The notes beneath the pieces were generated by a model. The model saw nothing but the letters and a program-made list of their open reading frames with translations, was not told the DNA's origin and searched no databases. Positions 16,593 to 25,734 of a stretch of DNA of 64,000 nt are shown here, one piece after another. Origin of the DNA: Polaromonas jejuensis NBRC 106434 (lineage in GTDB: Bacteria > Pseudomonadota > Gammaproteobacteria > Burkholderiales > Burkholderiaceae_C); NCBI RefSeq assembly GCF_001598235.1, contig NZ_BCYO01000016.1, positions 1 through 64,000 of the forward strand, read 5' to 3'. A program made the position numbers and the translations under genes. Numbering within the stretch: position 1 is the stretch's first letter; every line of letters starts with the position of its first letter.

Positions 16593-19500
16593 TCAACGGT
16601 ACAGCCATTTGCGCATCAGCGACAGCAGCTGGTCGGTATCCACCGGCTTGCTGACATAGTCCGATGCGCCTGCCTCGATGCACTTCTCACGGTCACCTTT
16701 CATCGCCTTGGCCGTCAGCGCAATCATGGGCAGGGTCTCAAACGTTTTGATTTTGCGTATCTGGCGCATGGTTTCAAAGCCATCCATCTTGGGCATCATG
16801 ATGTCCATCAACACGATGTTGATATCCGGCTGCTGCTGCAGCAGTTCGATCGCGGTTCGGCCGTTCTCGGCAGAGGTCACGCGCATTTTGTTGCCCTCAA
16901 GCACGCTGGCCAGCGCAAAAATGTTGCGCACGTCATCGTCAACCACCAGCGCCTTCTTGCCCTCAAGGCTGTCCGGATCCTCGTAGAGTTGTTCGAGCAT
17001 CCGGCGCTGGGTCTGCGGCAGCTCGAAGACAGCGCGGTGCAAAAACAGCGCCGTTTCGTCGAATATGCGTTCGGGGGACTGCACTTCCTTGATGACGCTC
17101 TTGCCGACCAGTTCCCTGAAGCGTTGCTGTTCTGGTCTCGTCAGCGTCTCTGCGCCATAGACAACGACGGGCAGCTCACGTGTCGAGTCGTTTTTCTGCA
17201 GCGCCTCAAGAAAATGGATACCGGATGTGTCGGGCAGTTTGAGGTTGAGCACCACGCAGTCGTAGTGTTTCTTGCCGAGCATCTTCAGGGCTTCAGCGCC
17301 GCTACCGGCTTTTCCGATCTGCACGTCGCCGTTGCCGACCAGATCGAGGATGCGGGCGCGGTAGCCTTCGTCGCCCTCGATGACCAGCAGGTTCCTGGTC
17401 TTGCGCTGCGCGAATTCCACGATGCCAGCCAGCGCATCCTGAATCTCGTCGGCCGTTGCCGGCTTGGCCAGATAGTCGAAGGCGCCATGGCGCAGCCCGC
17501 GCGTGCGGTCGTCATCGGCCGAGATGATCTGGACCGGGATGTGACGTGTGGCGAAATTGCACTTGAACTGCTCGAGTACCGACCATCCATCGATGTCCGC
17601 CAGGCCCAGGTCCAGGGTGATCGCGGCGGGTTTGAAGCGCTCGACCAGCTCCAGTGCATCCGCCCCACGGGTTGTGACGATGCCCCTGAAGCCCTTCTGG
17701 CGCGCAGCCGTGAGCAGAATGCTGGCGAATCCGGCGTCGCCCTCCAGCATCAGCAGCACCTGGTCGCCGGGCTGGATGGACTCGCGGTCGTCCAGTATCT
17801 GTGCCGGCGGGGCCGGCAGGAGCTCGCCCCCGGCTTGACCAGGTTCGGCCTCTATCGGCATTTCGTCTGCCGCCTGAGGGTTGGCATCGTCTGTGCGCAA
17901 GGGCATGAACAATGCAAAGGTACTGCCCTTGCCGATCTCGCTGGAGATCAGCCGCAGCTCACCGCCCAGCCGGTGTGCCAGCTCGCGGCTGATCGACAGG
18001 CCAAGGCCGGTGCCGCCATATTTGCGCGAGGTTCCGGTGTCTGCCTGCTGGAACGCCTCGAAGATGAGTTTTTGCTTGCCGGCAGACACGCCAATGCCGG
18101 TATCGGTGACCACAAAGGCCACCACCGCATCGGCGTGATTCAGGCTGCGGTGATTCACGCCCCAGCCGGACACAACGGGCGTGATGCTGATCTTGACGCC
18201 ACCTTTCTCGGTGAATTTGAAGGCGTTGGACAGCAGGTTCTTGACCACCTGCAGCAGGCGCTTCTCGTCGGTCCAGAGGGCGGGTGGCAAGGTCGGTTCA
18301 AGTTCAACCGTGAAGCCGAGGGCCCGGCTTTCGGCGACAGGCCGGAAGGTGCGTTCGATCTGGTCGTGCAGGTCGGCAAACGACGCTTCGTTCAAGTCCA
18401 GCGTGACCGTACCCGATTCGATCTTGGACAGGTAGAGAATCTCGTCGATCAGCTCCAGCAGGTCCTTGCCGGCGCCCCGGATGGTCTTCGCATATTCGAC
18501 CTGCTTGGGCGTGAGATTGCTTTCCTTGTTGTCGCTGAGCTGCTGGGCCAGGATCAGCAGGCTGTTCAAGGGTGTTCTGAGCTCATGCGACATGCTGGAG
18601 AGGAACTCGGACTTGTACTTTGAGGTCAGCGTCAGCTGCTCCGCCTTTTCCTCCAGCGACAGCTTGGTGATTTCGACTTCGCGGTTCTTGCGCTCGACTT
18701 CGGCCTTTTGCTCCTCCAGCAGCCTGGCCTTGTCTTCCAGTTCCTCGTTGGTCTGCCTCAGTTCTTCCTGCTGGCTTTGCAGCTCCTGCGCCAGCGATTG
18801 CGACTGCTTGAGCAGTTCTTCGGTACGCATATTGGCTTCGATCGTGTTGAGCACGATGCCAATCGATTCGGCCAACTGGTCAAGAAAGGTTTGATGAATG
18901 GCGCTGTACAGCGTGAACGAAGCCATTTCGACGACGGCCTTGACCTGGTTCTCGAACAGGATGGGCAGCACGATGATATTGCGCGGCGCGGCCGCACCCA
19001 GTCCCGACGAAATCGCGACGTAATGGCTGGGTACATCGGTCAGCAGGATGCGCCGCTTCTCGTAAGCGCACTGCCCGACCAGGCCCTCACCTATCCGCCA
19101 TTCATCGTTCACATTGATGTTTTCCTTGTACGCATAAGCCGACAGCAGTTTGAGCTTAGGCGGCTCGGGCGGGCTCTCGTTCATCATGTAGAACACACCG
19201 TGCTGGGCGTTGATCAGCGGCGCCAGTTCGGACAGCACCATCTTGGAGACAGCGGCCAGATCGCGCTGCCCCTGCAGCAGGCGGGTGAATTTCGCGAGGT
19301 TGGTCTTGAGCCAATCCTGTTCCGCGTTTTGCCATGTTGTTTCGCGCAGGTTGCGGATCATTTCGTTGACGTTGTCCTTCAGCTCCGCCACTTCACCCTT
19401 GGCCTCCACCTGCACGTGACGCGTCAGGTCACCCTTGGTCACGGCAGTCGCCACGTCGGCAATCGCGCGCACCTGGTTGGTCAGGTTGGCCGCCAGCCCG

Positions 19501-21455
19501 TTCACGTTATCGGTCAGATCGCGCCAGGTTCCGGCAGCACCCGGCACGTGGGCCTGGCCGCCCAGCTTGCCTTCGACCCCCACTTCACGCGCCACCGAGG
19601 TCACCTGGTCGGAGAACAGCGCCAGGGTATCGGTCATGCTGTTGATGGTGTCGGCCAGCTCGGCGATCTCGCCCTTGGCTTCCAGTGTCAGTTTTTTCTT
19701 CATGTCGCCGTTCGCCACCGCGGTCACCACTTTCGCGATGCCGCGCACCTGGCTGGTCAGGTTGGCCGCCATGAAGTTCACGCTTTGGGTCAAATCCTTC
19801 CAGGTGCCGGACACGCCCTGTACCTGTGCCTGCCCCCCGAGCTTGCCTTCGGTGCCGACTTCGCGCGCCACCCGCGTCACCTCGGCGGCGAAGCTGTTGA
19901 GCTGGTCCACCATGATGTTGATGGTGTTCTTCAGTTCCACGATTTCGCCCTTGGCTTCCACGGTGATTTTTCGCCCCAGGTCGCCTTTGGCCACCGCCGT
20001 CGTCACGTCGGCGATGTTGCGAACCTGATTGGTCAGGTTGGCGGCCATGCTGTTGACCGAGTCGGTCAAATCTTTCCAGGTGCCGCCGACGCCCGTCACC
20101 TTGGCCTGGCCGCCGAGCTTGCCGTCAGTCCCCACCTCGCGGGCCACCCGCGTCACTTCGTCGGCGAAGGTCGAGAGCTGGTCCACCATGGTGTTGATGG
20201 TCTCCTTGAGTTGCAGAATTTCGCCTTTCGCCTCGGCCGTGATCTTGCGCGACAAATCGCCGTTGGCCACCGCCGTCGTCACGTCGGCGATGTTGCGCAC
20301 CTGGGTGGTCAGGTTGGCCGCCATGCCGTTGACGGAATGGGTCAGGTCCTTCCAGGTGCCGGACACGCCGGTCACTTCGGCCTGCCCGCCCAGCTTGCCT
20401 TCGGTACCCACTTCCAGCGCCACGCGTGTCACCTCTGCGGCGAAGCTGGAGAGCTGGTCGACCATGGTGTTGATCGTGTTTTTCAACTCGAGAATCTCGC
20501 CTTTGGCTTCCACCGTGATTTTCTTGCCGAGGTCGCCGCGCGCCACCGCCGTCGTGACCTGCGCGATGTTGCGCACCTGGGTGGTCAGGTTGGCGGCCAT
20601 GCCGTTGACGGATTCGGTCAGGTCGCGCCAGGTACCCGATACGCCGCGCACTTCCGCCTGGCCGCCCAGCTTGCCTGCGGTACCCACTTCCAACGCCACG
20701 CGTGTCACCTCTGCGGCGAAGCTCGACAGCTGGCCGACCATGGTGTTGATCGTGTTTTTCAACTCGAGAATCTCGCCTTTGGCTTCGACGGTAATCGTCT
20801 TGCCCAGGTCGCCCTTGGCCACCGCGGTCGTCACGTAGGCGATGTTGCGCATCTGGGTGGTCAGGTTGGCGGCCATGCCGTTGACGGAGTCGGTCAGGTC
20901 TTTCCAGGTGCCGGACACGCCTTTGACATTGGCCTGACCGCCGAGAATCCCTTCCGTGCCGACTTCGCGCGCCACCCGGGTCACCTCGGAAGCGAAGGAG
21001 CCCAGCCGCGCCACCATGGTGTTCACGATCTCGGCCGACTTGAGGAACTGGCCCCTGAGTTTGAGGCCGTCGAGTTCCATCGGAACCTGCTGGCCCAGAT
21101 CACCCTCGGCCACCGAGCCGATGACGCGAATCATCTCGTTCATCGGGCTGATGAGGTCGTTGGCGAGCCCATTGCTCGAGTTGACGATCTTTTGCCATGA
21201 ACCTTTCATCATCGGCAATTCGATGCGCTCATTGACCTTGCCCTGCTGGCCGACCAGCCGCGCCACGCGTTCGAATTCGGTGGTGGTGTCGGCCGCCATG
21301 TCGATGATCTCATTGAGCGTTTCGGCGATCTTGCCCGGCATGCCGGTCCAGTCTTCCGGCATGCGCGTGCTGAAGTCACCCTTGCGAAACGCCTTCAACG
21401 TTGCCAGCAAGGTCTTCATGTCCAAAACTTCGATCGGTGTGGTCGCTGTGATCAT
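16593..21455 (-). CDS. Giant cytoplasmic hybrid histidine kinase with tandem HAMP repeats
   Basis: 1620 residues from ATG 21455, preferred because GGGGCAG precedes it; a GTG at 21482 adds nine. No membrane helix. Residues about 15-735 are HAMP-type modules, including six copies of a 92-residue unit recognisable by LGGQA and [13 protein letters not shown] domain (about 745-885), coiled coil, HisKA with SHELRTPLN (His about 957) and HATPase ([20 protein letters not shown]) follow. Three receivers end the protein. The first has D in TLDLGLAD, the second has Asn where the phospho-Asp should be (VVLNLKLPD), and the third is canonical ([11 protein letters not shown]). The layout resembles fungal group III poly-HAMP kinases. 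Input signal unknown. Confidence 0.92.
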   Translation of the reverse strand: MITATTPIEVLDMKTLLATLKAFRKGDFSTRMPEDWTGMPGKIAETLNEIIDMAADTTTEFERVARLVGQQGKVNERIELPMMKGSWQKIVNSSNGLANDLISPMNEMIRVIGSVAEGDLGQQVPMELDGLKLRGQFLKSAEIVNTMVARLGSFASEVTRVAREVGTEGILGGQANVKGVSGTWKDLTDSVNGMAANLTTQMRNIAYVTTAVAKGDLGKTITVEAKGEILELKNTINTMVGQLSSFAAEVTRVALEVGTAGKLGGQAEVRGVSGTWRDLTESVNGMAANLTTQVRNIAQVTTAVARGDLGKKITVEAKGEILELKNTINTMVDQLSSFAAEVTRVALEVGTEGKLGGQAEVTGVSGTWKDLTHSVNGMAANLTTQVRNIADVTTAVANGDLSRKITAEAKGEILQLKETINTMVDQLSTFADEVTRVAREVGTDGKLGGQAKVTGVGGTWKDLTDSVNSMAANLTNQVRNIADVTTAVAKGDLGRKITVEAKGEIVELKNTINIMVDQLNSFAAEVTRVAREVGTEGKLGGQAQVQGVSGTWKDLTQSVNFMAANLTSQVRGIAKVVTAVANGDMKKKLTLEAKGEIAELADTINSMTDTLALFSDQVTSVAREVGVEGKLGGQAHVPGAAGTWRDLTDNVNGLAANLTNQVRAIADVATAVTKGDLTRHVQVEAKGEVAELKDNVNEMIRNLRETTWQNAEQDWLKTNLAKFTRLLQGQRDLAAVSKMVLSELAPLINAQHGVFYMMNESPPEPPKLKLLSAYAYKENINVNDEWRIGEGLVGQCAYEKRRILLTDVPSHYVAISSGLGAAAPRNIIVLPILFENQVKAVVEMASFTLYSAIHQTFLDQLAESIGIVLNTIEANMRTEELLKQSQSLAQELQSQQEELRQTNEELEDKARLLEEQKAEVERKNREVEITKLSLEEKAEQLTLTSKYKSEFLSSMSHELRTPLNSLLILAQQLSDNKESNLTPKQVEYAKTIRGAGKDLLELIDEILYLSKIESGTVTLDLNEASFADLHDQIERTFRPVAESRALGFTVELEPTLPPALWTDEKRLLQVVKNLLSNAFKFTEKGGVKISITPVVSGWGVNHRSLNHADAVVAFVVTDTGIGVSAGKQKLIFEAFQQADTGTSRKYGGTGLGLSISRELAHRLGGELRLISSEIGKGSTFALFMPLRTDDANPQAADEMPIEAEPGQAGGELLPAPPAQILDDRESIQPGDQVLLMLEGDAGFASILLTAARQKGFRGIVTTRGADALELVERFKPAAITLDLGLADIDGWSVLEQFKCNFATRHIPVQIISADDDRTRGLRHGAFDYLAKPATADEIQDALAGIVEFAQRKTRNLLVIEGDEGYRARILDLVGNGDVQIGKAGSGAEALKMLGKKHYDCVVLNLKLPDTSGIHFLEALQKNDSTRELPVVVYGAETLTRPEQQRFRELVGKSVIKEVQSPERIFDETALFLHRAVFELPQTQRRMLEQLYEDPDSLEGKKALVVDDDVRNIFALASVLEGNKMRVTSAENGRTAIELLQQQPDINIVLMDIMMPKMDGFETMRQIRKIKTFETLPMIALTAKAMKGDREKCIEAGASDYVSKPVDTDQLLSLMRKWLYR
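19430..21000 (-). repeat. Coding tandem repeat, 276-bp period (poly-HAMP array)
   Basis: The block CCAGGT-CCGG-ACGCC recurs near 19525, 19801, 20077, 20353, 20629 and 20905, an exact 276-bp (92-codon) spacing. It encodes the HAMP repeats of the large kinase. Neighbouring units remain similar at DNA level, pointing to recent duplication or gene conversion. Confidence 0.85.
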
Positions 21456-21889
21456 GTTCTGCCCCGTCAAATTTGATGCCACGCACCAGTCGATACCCCT
21501 GGTCGCACAACGCCACCAGGAAGGTTAAACGTCGGAAGATGGAGTGCCCCGGATTGAATGCGCACACGGCATAGGCGCCAGGATTGCCGTTGCTGCCGGA
21601 GCCGGCCCTCCAGTATTTTGTTTTGCAAAAAATATCGCGTTGATCTGCAAAATACAAGCAAGACTGTCGGTATGCCTCATGCTCCAGGAGAACGAGCATG
21701 ACTGCCTGAGGCAAAGTGCAAGTTTTGTAAGTGCCTGCAAGCCATGAAGTCTGCGCCGGACTTCATGGCTTGCCGGCCATTGGCCGCTGGGGTATCGTAA
21801 AAAATGCACGTGCGCGGGCGAATTCAAGATCATCGGTGCATCGAGACACGGTACCGCCAGGGCCTGACGGATGCGAATGGAAACTACAG
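21456..21889. promoter_or_regulatory. Divergent intergenic region with long hairpin
   Basis: This 434-bp space separates the minus-strand kinase operon from the plus-strand regulator. It holds a perfect 15-bp inverted repeat GCAAGCCATGAAGTC (21737-21751) and its complement (21759-21773) around a 7-base loop. The repeat extends to 19 pairs with one mismatch and is followed by a smaller palindrome, CGGCCATTGGCCG. No T-run follows, so an operator or mRNA structure is as likely as a terminator. No gene is seen here. Confidence 0.6.
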
Positions 21890-22531
21890 ATGATTGACAA
21901 CAAAATCAGAGTCTTGCTGGTGGATGACCACAGCATCGTGCGTAACGGCGTGCGACGCATGCTGGAAACTGTGAACGACATCGACGTGACGGGCGAAGCA
22001 GAGACGGCACAGGACGCCATGTGCCTTGTCCGGGAAAAAGATTTCGACGTGGCGCTGATAGATATCGGCTTGCCCGATAAAACGGGTCTGCAGCTTCTCA
22101 AGCTGGTGCATACGGAAAAGCCCAAGCTCGCCGTTCTGATGTTAAGCATGCATTCGGTAGAGGCCTATGCATTGCGCGCCATCAAGCTCGGCGCCGCGGG
22201 ATACCTCACCAAGGATATCCCGGCAAGCACCCTGGTTGTGGCCGTTCGCAGGGCAGCCGTAGGCGGCAAGCACATCAGTCCCGAGCTGGCAGAAAAACTT
22301 GTCAACGCTATCGGCAGGGGCGACGCTGCGCCCCATGAAGCGCTATCGGACCGGGAACTTGAAGTCTTGAAGCTCCTCGCTGCAGGCGAGCGATTGGTCC
22401 GCATCGCCGAGAAACTGCATCTGAGCCCGAGTACCGTCACGACTTACCGGGCGCGCATCCTGGAAAAAACCGGGATGGACAGTAACGCGAAACTGGCCCG
22501 CTATGCGTTCGAAAATGGTCTGGTGACCTAG
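21890..22531 (+). CDS. NarL/FixJ-family response regulator
   Basis: 213 residues from ATG 21890 (MIDNKIRVLLVDD). The receiver has the acidic pair in LVDDHS, phospho-Asp in VALIDIGLPDKTG, and the K in GYLTKDI. The C-terminal LuxR-type HTH reads LSDRELEVLKLLAAGE, then IAEKLHLSPSTVTTYRARI. It is a DNA-binding regulator activated by phosphorylation and resembles the UvrY/GacA-like branch. It is transcribed divergently from the two kinase genes, which are its likely partners. A hairpin (22579-22602) follows it. Confidence 0.9.
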   Translation: MIDNKIRVLLVDDHSIVRNGVRRMLETVNDIDVTGEAETAQDAMCLVREKDFDVALIDIGLPDKTGLQLLKLVHTEKPKLAVLMLSMHSVEAYALRAIKLGAAGYLTKDIPASTLVVAVRRAAVGGKHISPELAEKLVNAIGRGDAAPHEALSDRELEVLKLLAAGERLVRIAEKLHLSPSTVTTYRARILEKTGMDSNAKLARYAFENGLVT

Positions 22532-22578
22532 AACAAGTTCTTGGCGCGCCCAATCATTTGACGCGGGCGATCCAGCTT

Positions 22579-22602
22579 GCTTGTAGTTGAACCCCTACAA
22601 GC
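22579..22602. other. Hairpin GCTTGTAG/CTACAAGC downstream of the NarL-type gene
   Basis: Perfect 8-bp inverted repeat with loop TTGAACCC, about 50 bases after the regulator stop. No T-run, so it is a weak terminator candidate or mRNA-stabilising stem. Confidence 0.35.
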
Positions 22603-22757
22603 TCTTGGCGGGTAACTCCACACAGGAGTCCGTCTAACAACGATAGCCGTGCCCGCTCAACCCAAGCATACTGACCTCACTGCAAGACTTCGTCCGCTGA
22701 ATGGAGTTGTTTTCATCGGCGTCTTGCACGGTAATTTCAAAATGGAGAGGTCAACCC

Positions 22758-23204
22758 ATGCAGGTCACCAACACAGAGTCATTGCCGGCACCGATGCCCG
22801 CCAGGAATGCGCACCCCAAGCGCTTGTTTATCGTTGAAGATTCGGACGTCGTGCGGGCGCTCTGGCGCACGGTGGTTGCCAGGATCGCCGGCCTGTCACT
22901 GAGCGGGGAATTCAACCGCGCATCGACCGCCATCGCCGCCATCCGGCGCAAGCCACCCCATGTCGTCTTGCTGGACATCAACCTCAACGACGGTAACGGC
23001 ATGGAGGTATTGCGCGTGGTCACGGCTGAATGCCCGATGACAAAAGTGGTCGTGGTCAGCAATTGTGCCGATGCGACACACAGGAAGTACTTCACCGAAG
23101 CCGGAGCCCATGCTTTCTACGACAAGAGTCATGAGCTTGCCGCCATGCGCGGCATGTTGGAGCGCCTGGCTGGGTTCGGATCGTCCGCAAGTTTTTCATA
23201 CTGA
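22758..23204 (+). CDS. Single-domain response regulator (receiver only)
   Basis: 148 residues from ATG 22758, chosen for the ggagagg ribosome-binding site 8 bases upstream. Almost the whole protein is a receiver: acidic residues in IVEDSD, phospho-Asp in VVLLDINLNDGNG, Thr/Ser region VVVVSNCAD, and K in FYDKSHE. There is no output domain. It is probably a phosphate shuttle or sink, or a protein-interaction regulator, for the adjacent kinases. It lies downstream of the NarL-type gene, separated by 226 bp. Confidence 0.85.
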   Translation: MQVTNTESLPAPMPARNAHPKRLFIVEDSDVVRALWRTVVARIAGLSLSGEFNRASTAIAAIRRKPPHVVLLDINLNDGNGMEVLRVVTAECPMTKVVVVSNCADATHRKYFTEAGAHAFYDKSHELAAMRGMLERLAGFGSSASFSY

Positions 23205-23327
23205 CCCCGATCATCACGCATAAAAAAATTGCATGCGTCAAGGAAGACACTGGAAATCGATGCTTGTAAGTTGGGCGCGGAGTAAGCGCTGCATTCATGT
23301 TGAATCAATGTTCAAACTGGAGAACAA

Positions 23328-23624
23328 ATGATGGGCTATTGGCTGTGCGCGTTGCTGTGGAGTCTGGTGCTGCTGGAAGAGGTCCAGCGCATACCACGTC
23401 AAGAATGGAAAGCAGAGGGTCTGAAAAAGGTGTTGCTACTGCGCCGGACCAGAACCCGGATCACCTATCAGCTTGCGCTGGTCGTGGGCGCCCTGTTCCT
23501 TTATTCCGAAAGCTCAAGGGTGCTGGTCGATCAAAGCACTTTCGACCTGGACCAGGTGTTTGCCCTGGGCGGCGTTCTTTGGGGCGCTTATCTGTCTGCC
23601 GTCACCATGAAGGGAAAGCGATGA
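23328..23624 (+). CDS. Small membrane protein of unknown function
   Basis: 98 residues from ATG 23328, with ctggagaac upstream as ribosome-binding site. The N-terminal helix (YWLCALLWSLVLLEEV) is followed by a basic cytoplasmic loop (KKVLLLRRTRTRI) and two more hydrophobic stretches. No family recognised. It lies after the receiver gene in the same direction, so it may belong to the signalling island. Confidence 0.6.
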   Translation: MMGYWLCALLWSLVLLEEVQRIPRQEWKAEGLKKVLLLRRTRTRITYQLALVVGALFLYSESSRVLVDQSTFDLDQVFALGGVLWGAYLSAVTMKGKR

Positions 23625-23704
23625 CTGTCGTCAAATAGGCAGCGGGCTGAGACTTCCTGTGGCCGTATCCATGGAGACTGAAAGTCCAGGCACGCAACAT
23701 CGCA

Positions 23705-25129
23705 CTAGATCAGCCGTTTCAGCAACCCCATGATCTGATCAAAGCGTTTGCCATAAGGCGGATAAAACAAATCCCCGCGCGCCCACCTGGACTGCACCAG
23801 CACCGGCTTTTGCTGCGTCAGGCGTAAAAAGCCCGCTTCGCCATGGTAGGAGCCCCAGCCGCTCTCACCCACGCCGCCAAAGGGCAGGTTTTCGTGGGCA
23901 ATGTGCATCAGCGTGTCGTTCACGGTCACGCCGCCGCTCACGGTACGCGCCAGCACCTGGTCGCGCGCGACGGTGTCGGTGCCAAACCAGTACAGCGCCA
24001 GCGGCCGTGGCCTGGCGTTGATGTAGCCAATCGCCTGGTCCGGCGTGTCGTAGGGGATGACCGGCAGGATGGGGCCAAAGATTTCTTCGCTGAGCAGTTT
24101 GGAGCTGGCGGGCGCGCCGAACACCAGCACCGGGGCCATTTGCCTTGACATGCCCACAGCCGCCCTTGCGCCCGTGCCCACCGCCTGCAAACGGGCGCCC
24201 TCACCCTCCGCTTGCGCCAGCAGCGCCTGCAACCGCTCATGATGGCGCGGGCTGATGATGGCGGCGTAGTCGGGGTTACCTTCAAGGGTGGGGAACAGTT
24301 GGGCCACCGCCCGCGCAAAAGCCTCGCCGAACGCGGCCTCCTGGCCCTTGGGCAGCAGCACATAGTCAGGTGCAATGCAGGTCTGCCCGGCGTTGAGCAG
24401 CTTGCCGTGGGCGATCTTCAGGGCTGCGCTGTCCAGGTCACACGACGCGTCGATGATGCACGGCGACTTGCCGCCCAGCTCCAGCGTGGTCGGCGTCAGG
24501 TTGGCGGCGGCGGCTTCGGCGACTTTGCGCCCCACGGCGGTGGAGCCGGTAAAAAACAGGTGGTCAAACGGCAGGCCGGCAAATTCGGCAGCGAACCCTC
24601 CGTCGCCCTGCACCACGCACAACTCATCGGGCGCAAACACCTGGCCAATCAAGTCAGCCAGCAGGGCCGAGGTGTGCGGCGTCAGCTCGCTGGGCTTGAG
24701 CATCACGCGGTTGCCGGCGGCCAGGGCCGTGATGACGGGGCCCAGCGACAGCTGCACCGGGTAGTTCCAGGGCGAAATCACGCCCACCACACCCAGCGGC
24801 TGACGCAGCAAATAGGCATGGGAAGGCTGCAAATACAGCGGCGTTCCGACCTTTTTCGGCTTCATCCATTTGGGCAGGTTTTTCAACGTGCTGGCCAGCA
24901 GCGTGCGCAGCACAAACAGGTCGGCAATCTCGGTCAGCTGCGCAGAACGCACGCCGAAATCGGCATTGACCGCCTGCGCCAGCGCGCTGCCGTTTCCGTC
25001 CAGCAAGGCCTTGATGCGCAGCAGCCGGTCGCGGCGCACCGCCAGCGGGACCTCGATCTGCGCCCGGCTGGCCCAGTACTGGGCATCGAACAGGGAACGA
25101 AGCGTGGTCGAATGGGTGGTGAGGGTCAT
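23705..25129 (-). CDS. Aldehyde dehydrogenase, coniferyl-aldehyde-dehydrogenase-like
   Basis: 474 residues from ATG 25129. Upstream in-frame codons to 25312 are antisense to a pseudogene remnant and were excluded. NAD(P)-dependent ALDH fold: SPWNYPVQLSLGP, KPSELTPHTS, FTGSTAVGRKV, general-base Glu in TLELGGKSP, catalytic Cys in NAGQTCIAPDYV, and SEEIFGPILPVI. The length and the LPKWMKPKKV/LRQPLGVVGVI region resemble the coniferyl aldehyde/short-ALDH group (CalB-like), which oxidises aromatic or aliphatic aldehydes to acids. The real substrate is unknown. It converges with the small membrane protein gene. Confidence 0.87.
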   Translation of the reverse strand: MTLTTHSTTLRSLFDAQYWASRAQIEVPLAVRRDRLLRIKALLDGNGSALAQAVNADFGVRSAQLTEIADLFVLRTLLASTLKNLPKWMKPKKVGTPLYLQPSHAYLLRQPLGVVGVISPWNYPVQLSLGPVITALAAGNRVMLKPSELTPHTSALLADLIGQVFAPDELCVVQGDGGFAAEFAGLPFDHLFFTGSTAVGRKVAEAAAANLTPTTLELGGKSPCIIDASCDLDSAALKIAHGKLLNAGQTCIAPDYVLLPKGQEAAFGEAFARAVAQLFPTLEGNPDYAAIISPRHHERLQALLAQAEGEGARLQAVGTGARAAVGMSRQMAPVLVFGAPASSKLLSEEIFGPILPVIPYDTPDQAIGYINARPRPLALYWFGTDTVARDQVLARTVSGGVTVNDTLMHIAHENLPFGGVGESGWGSYHGEAGFLRLTQQKPVLVQSRWARGDLFYPPYGKRFDQIMGLLKRLI

Positions 25130-25203
25130 GCGGGGATGATAGGGGCGCGTGCCGCCGTTCCCTAGGGAAACCGCTCCACTGCCCCGACTTCGCCCCGCCT
25201 CGA

Positions 25204-25278
25204 TGGACCGGAAGAATATACCCTTTGAAGCGATGCGCATGATCTGGGGCGGCTTCAAAACCATGGTTGAGCTGTAGG
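25204..25278 (+). pseudogene. DUF1428 gene remnant (C-terminal 24 residues)
   Basis: In-frame codons end at TAG 25276-25278 and spell NIPFEAMRMIWGGFKTMVEL, the characteristic end of DUF1428 (YbaA-like) proteins, which normally finish PFDGKRMIYGGFE. Nothing upstream continues the family, so the gene is truncated. A second, longer remnant lies at 31922-32059, on the other side of the efflux operon and in the same orientation. Confidence 0.65.
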
Positions 25279-25316
25279 TCGAAAGTTCGTGAGTTTTTTG
25301 ATATTCATGCATCGAC

Positions 25317-25370
25317 TAGACCTGTAGCCCAGCTACTAATTGCGCAGGTAGCTACTAAATAAATAGCAAG
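25317..25370 (+). repeat. Dispersed 55-bp repeat, copy 5
   Basis: GACCTGTAGCCC, then TGCGCAGGTAGCTACTAAAT and AATAGCAAG. It directly follows the DUF1428 remnant. Confidence 0.75.
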
Positions 25371-25734
25371 AAGAGACCACCGGATGGACCTTTTCGCCCA
25401 CTTCACCTGGCGCCGGCAGGTCGAATGCCGTACGCAAGACAGACAAAAAAATAAAACTGTTCGTGACAAGGTCACAGATAGGGAGTAGAAAAATGGGTTT
25501 CCCCGATGGGTAACCTTTAAAGAAGACTCGCCCGCCTGGATAACGCCGTCCCGCGCAGACGGCGCTCAATTTCCGGCTGCGATGGCCCGCGGATTCCCCT
25601 GCGCAAACCTGTCGGTCGTACCGCCCGAATCGGTTCACCCGAAAACCACCGCCCGCGAAGCGGCCTGTGAGAAGTTGTTGGCTTCCTTCACCGTATTTTT
25701 TCACTGCATTTTTTTCATCGCACTGGAACCAAAC

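Larger units (their letters stand above)
25130..25734. other. 605-bp gene-free region before the RND operon
   Basis: It contains a DUF1428 C-terminal remnant (25204-25278), a dispersed repeat (25317-25370), and the presumed RND promoter region. No regulator gene for the efflux operon is present here. Confidence 0.6.

Noticed and set aside
16251..18623. Open frame antisense across the two kinase genes
   Set aside because: It crosses the boundary of two coding genes with clear domains on the other strand.
19430..21000. Regular repeats considered as a CRISPR-like or satellite array
   Set aside because: The period is 92 codons in a continuous open frame encoding HAMP modules; there are no unique spacers.
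18708..21200. Long open frame (about 830 codons) antisense to the poly-HAMP kinase
   Set aside because: Shadow of the repetitive coding strand; its own apparent repeats simply reflect the HAMP units.
25130..25312. N-terminal extension of the aldehyde dehydrogenase
   Set aside because: It is antisense to the DUF1428 remnant, and the family start is at 25129.
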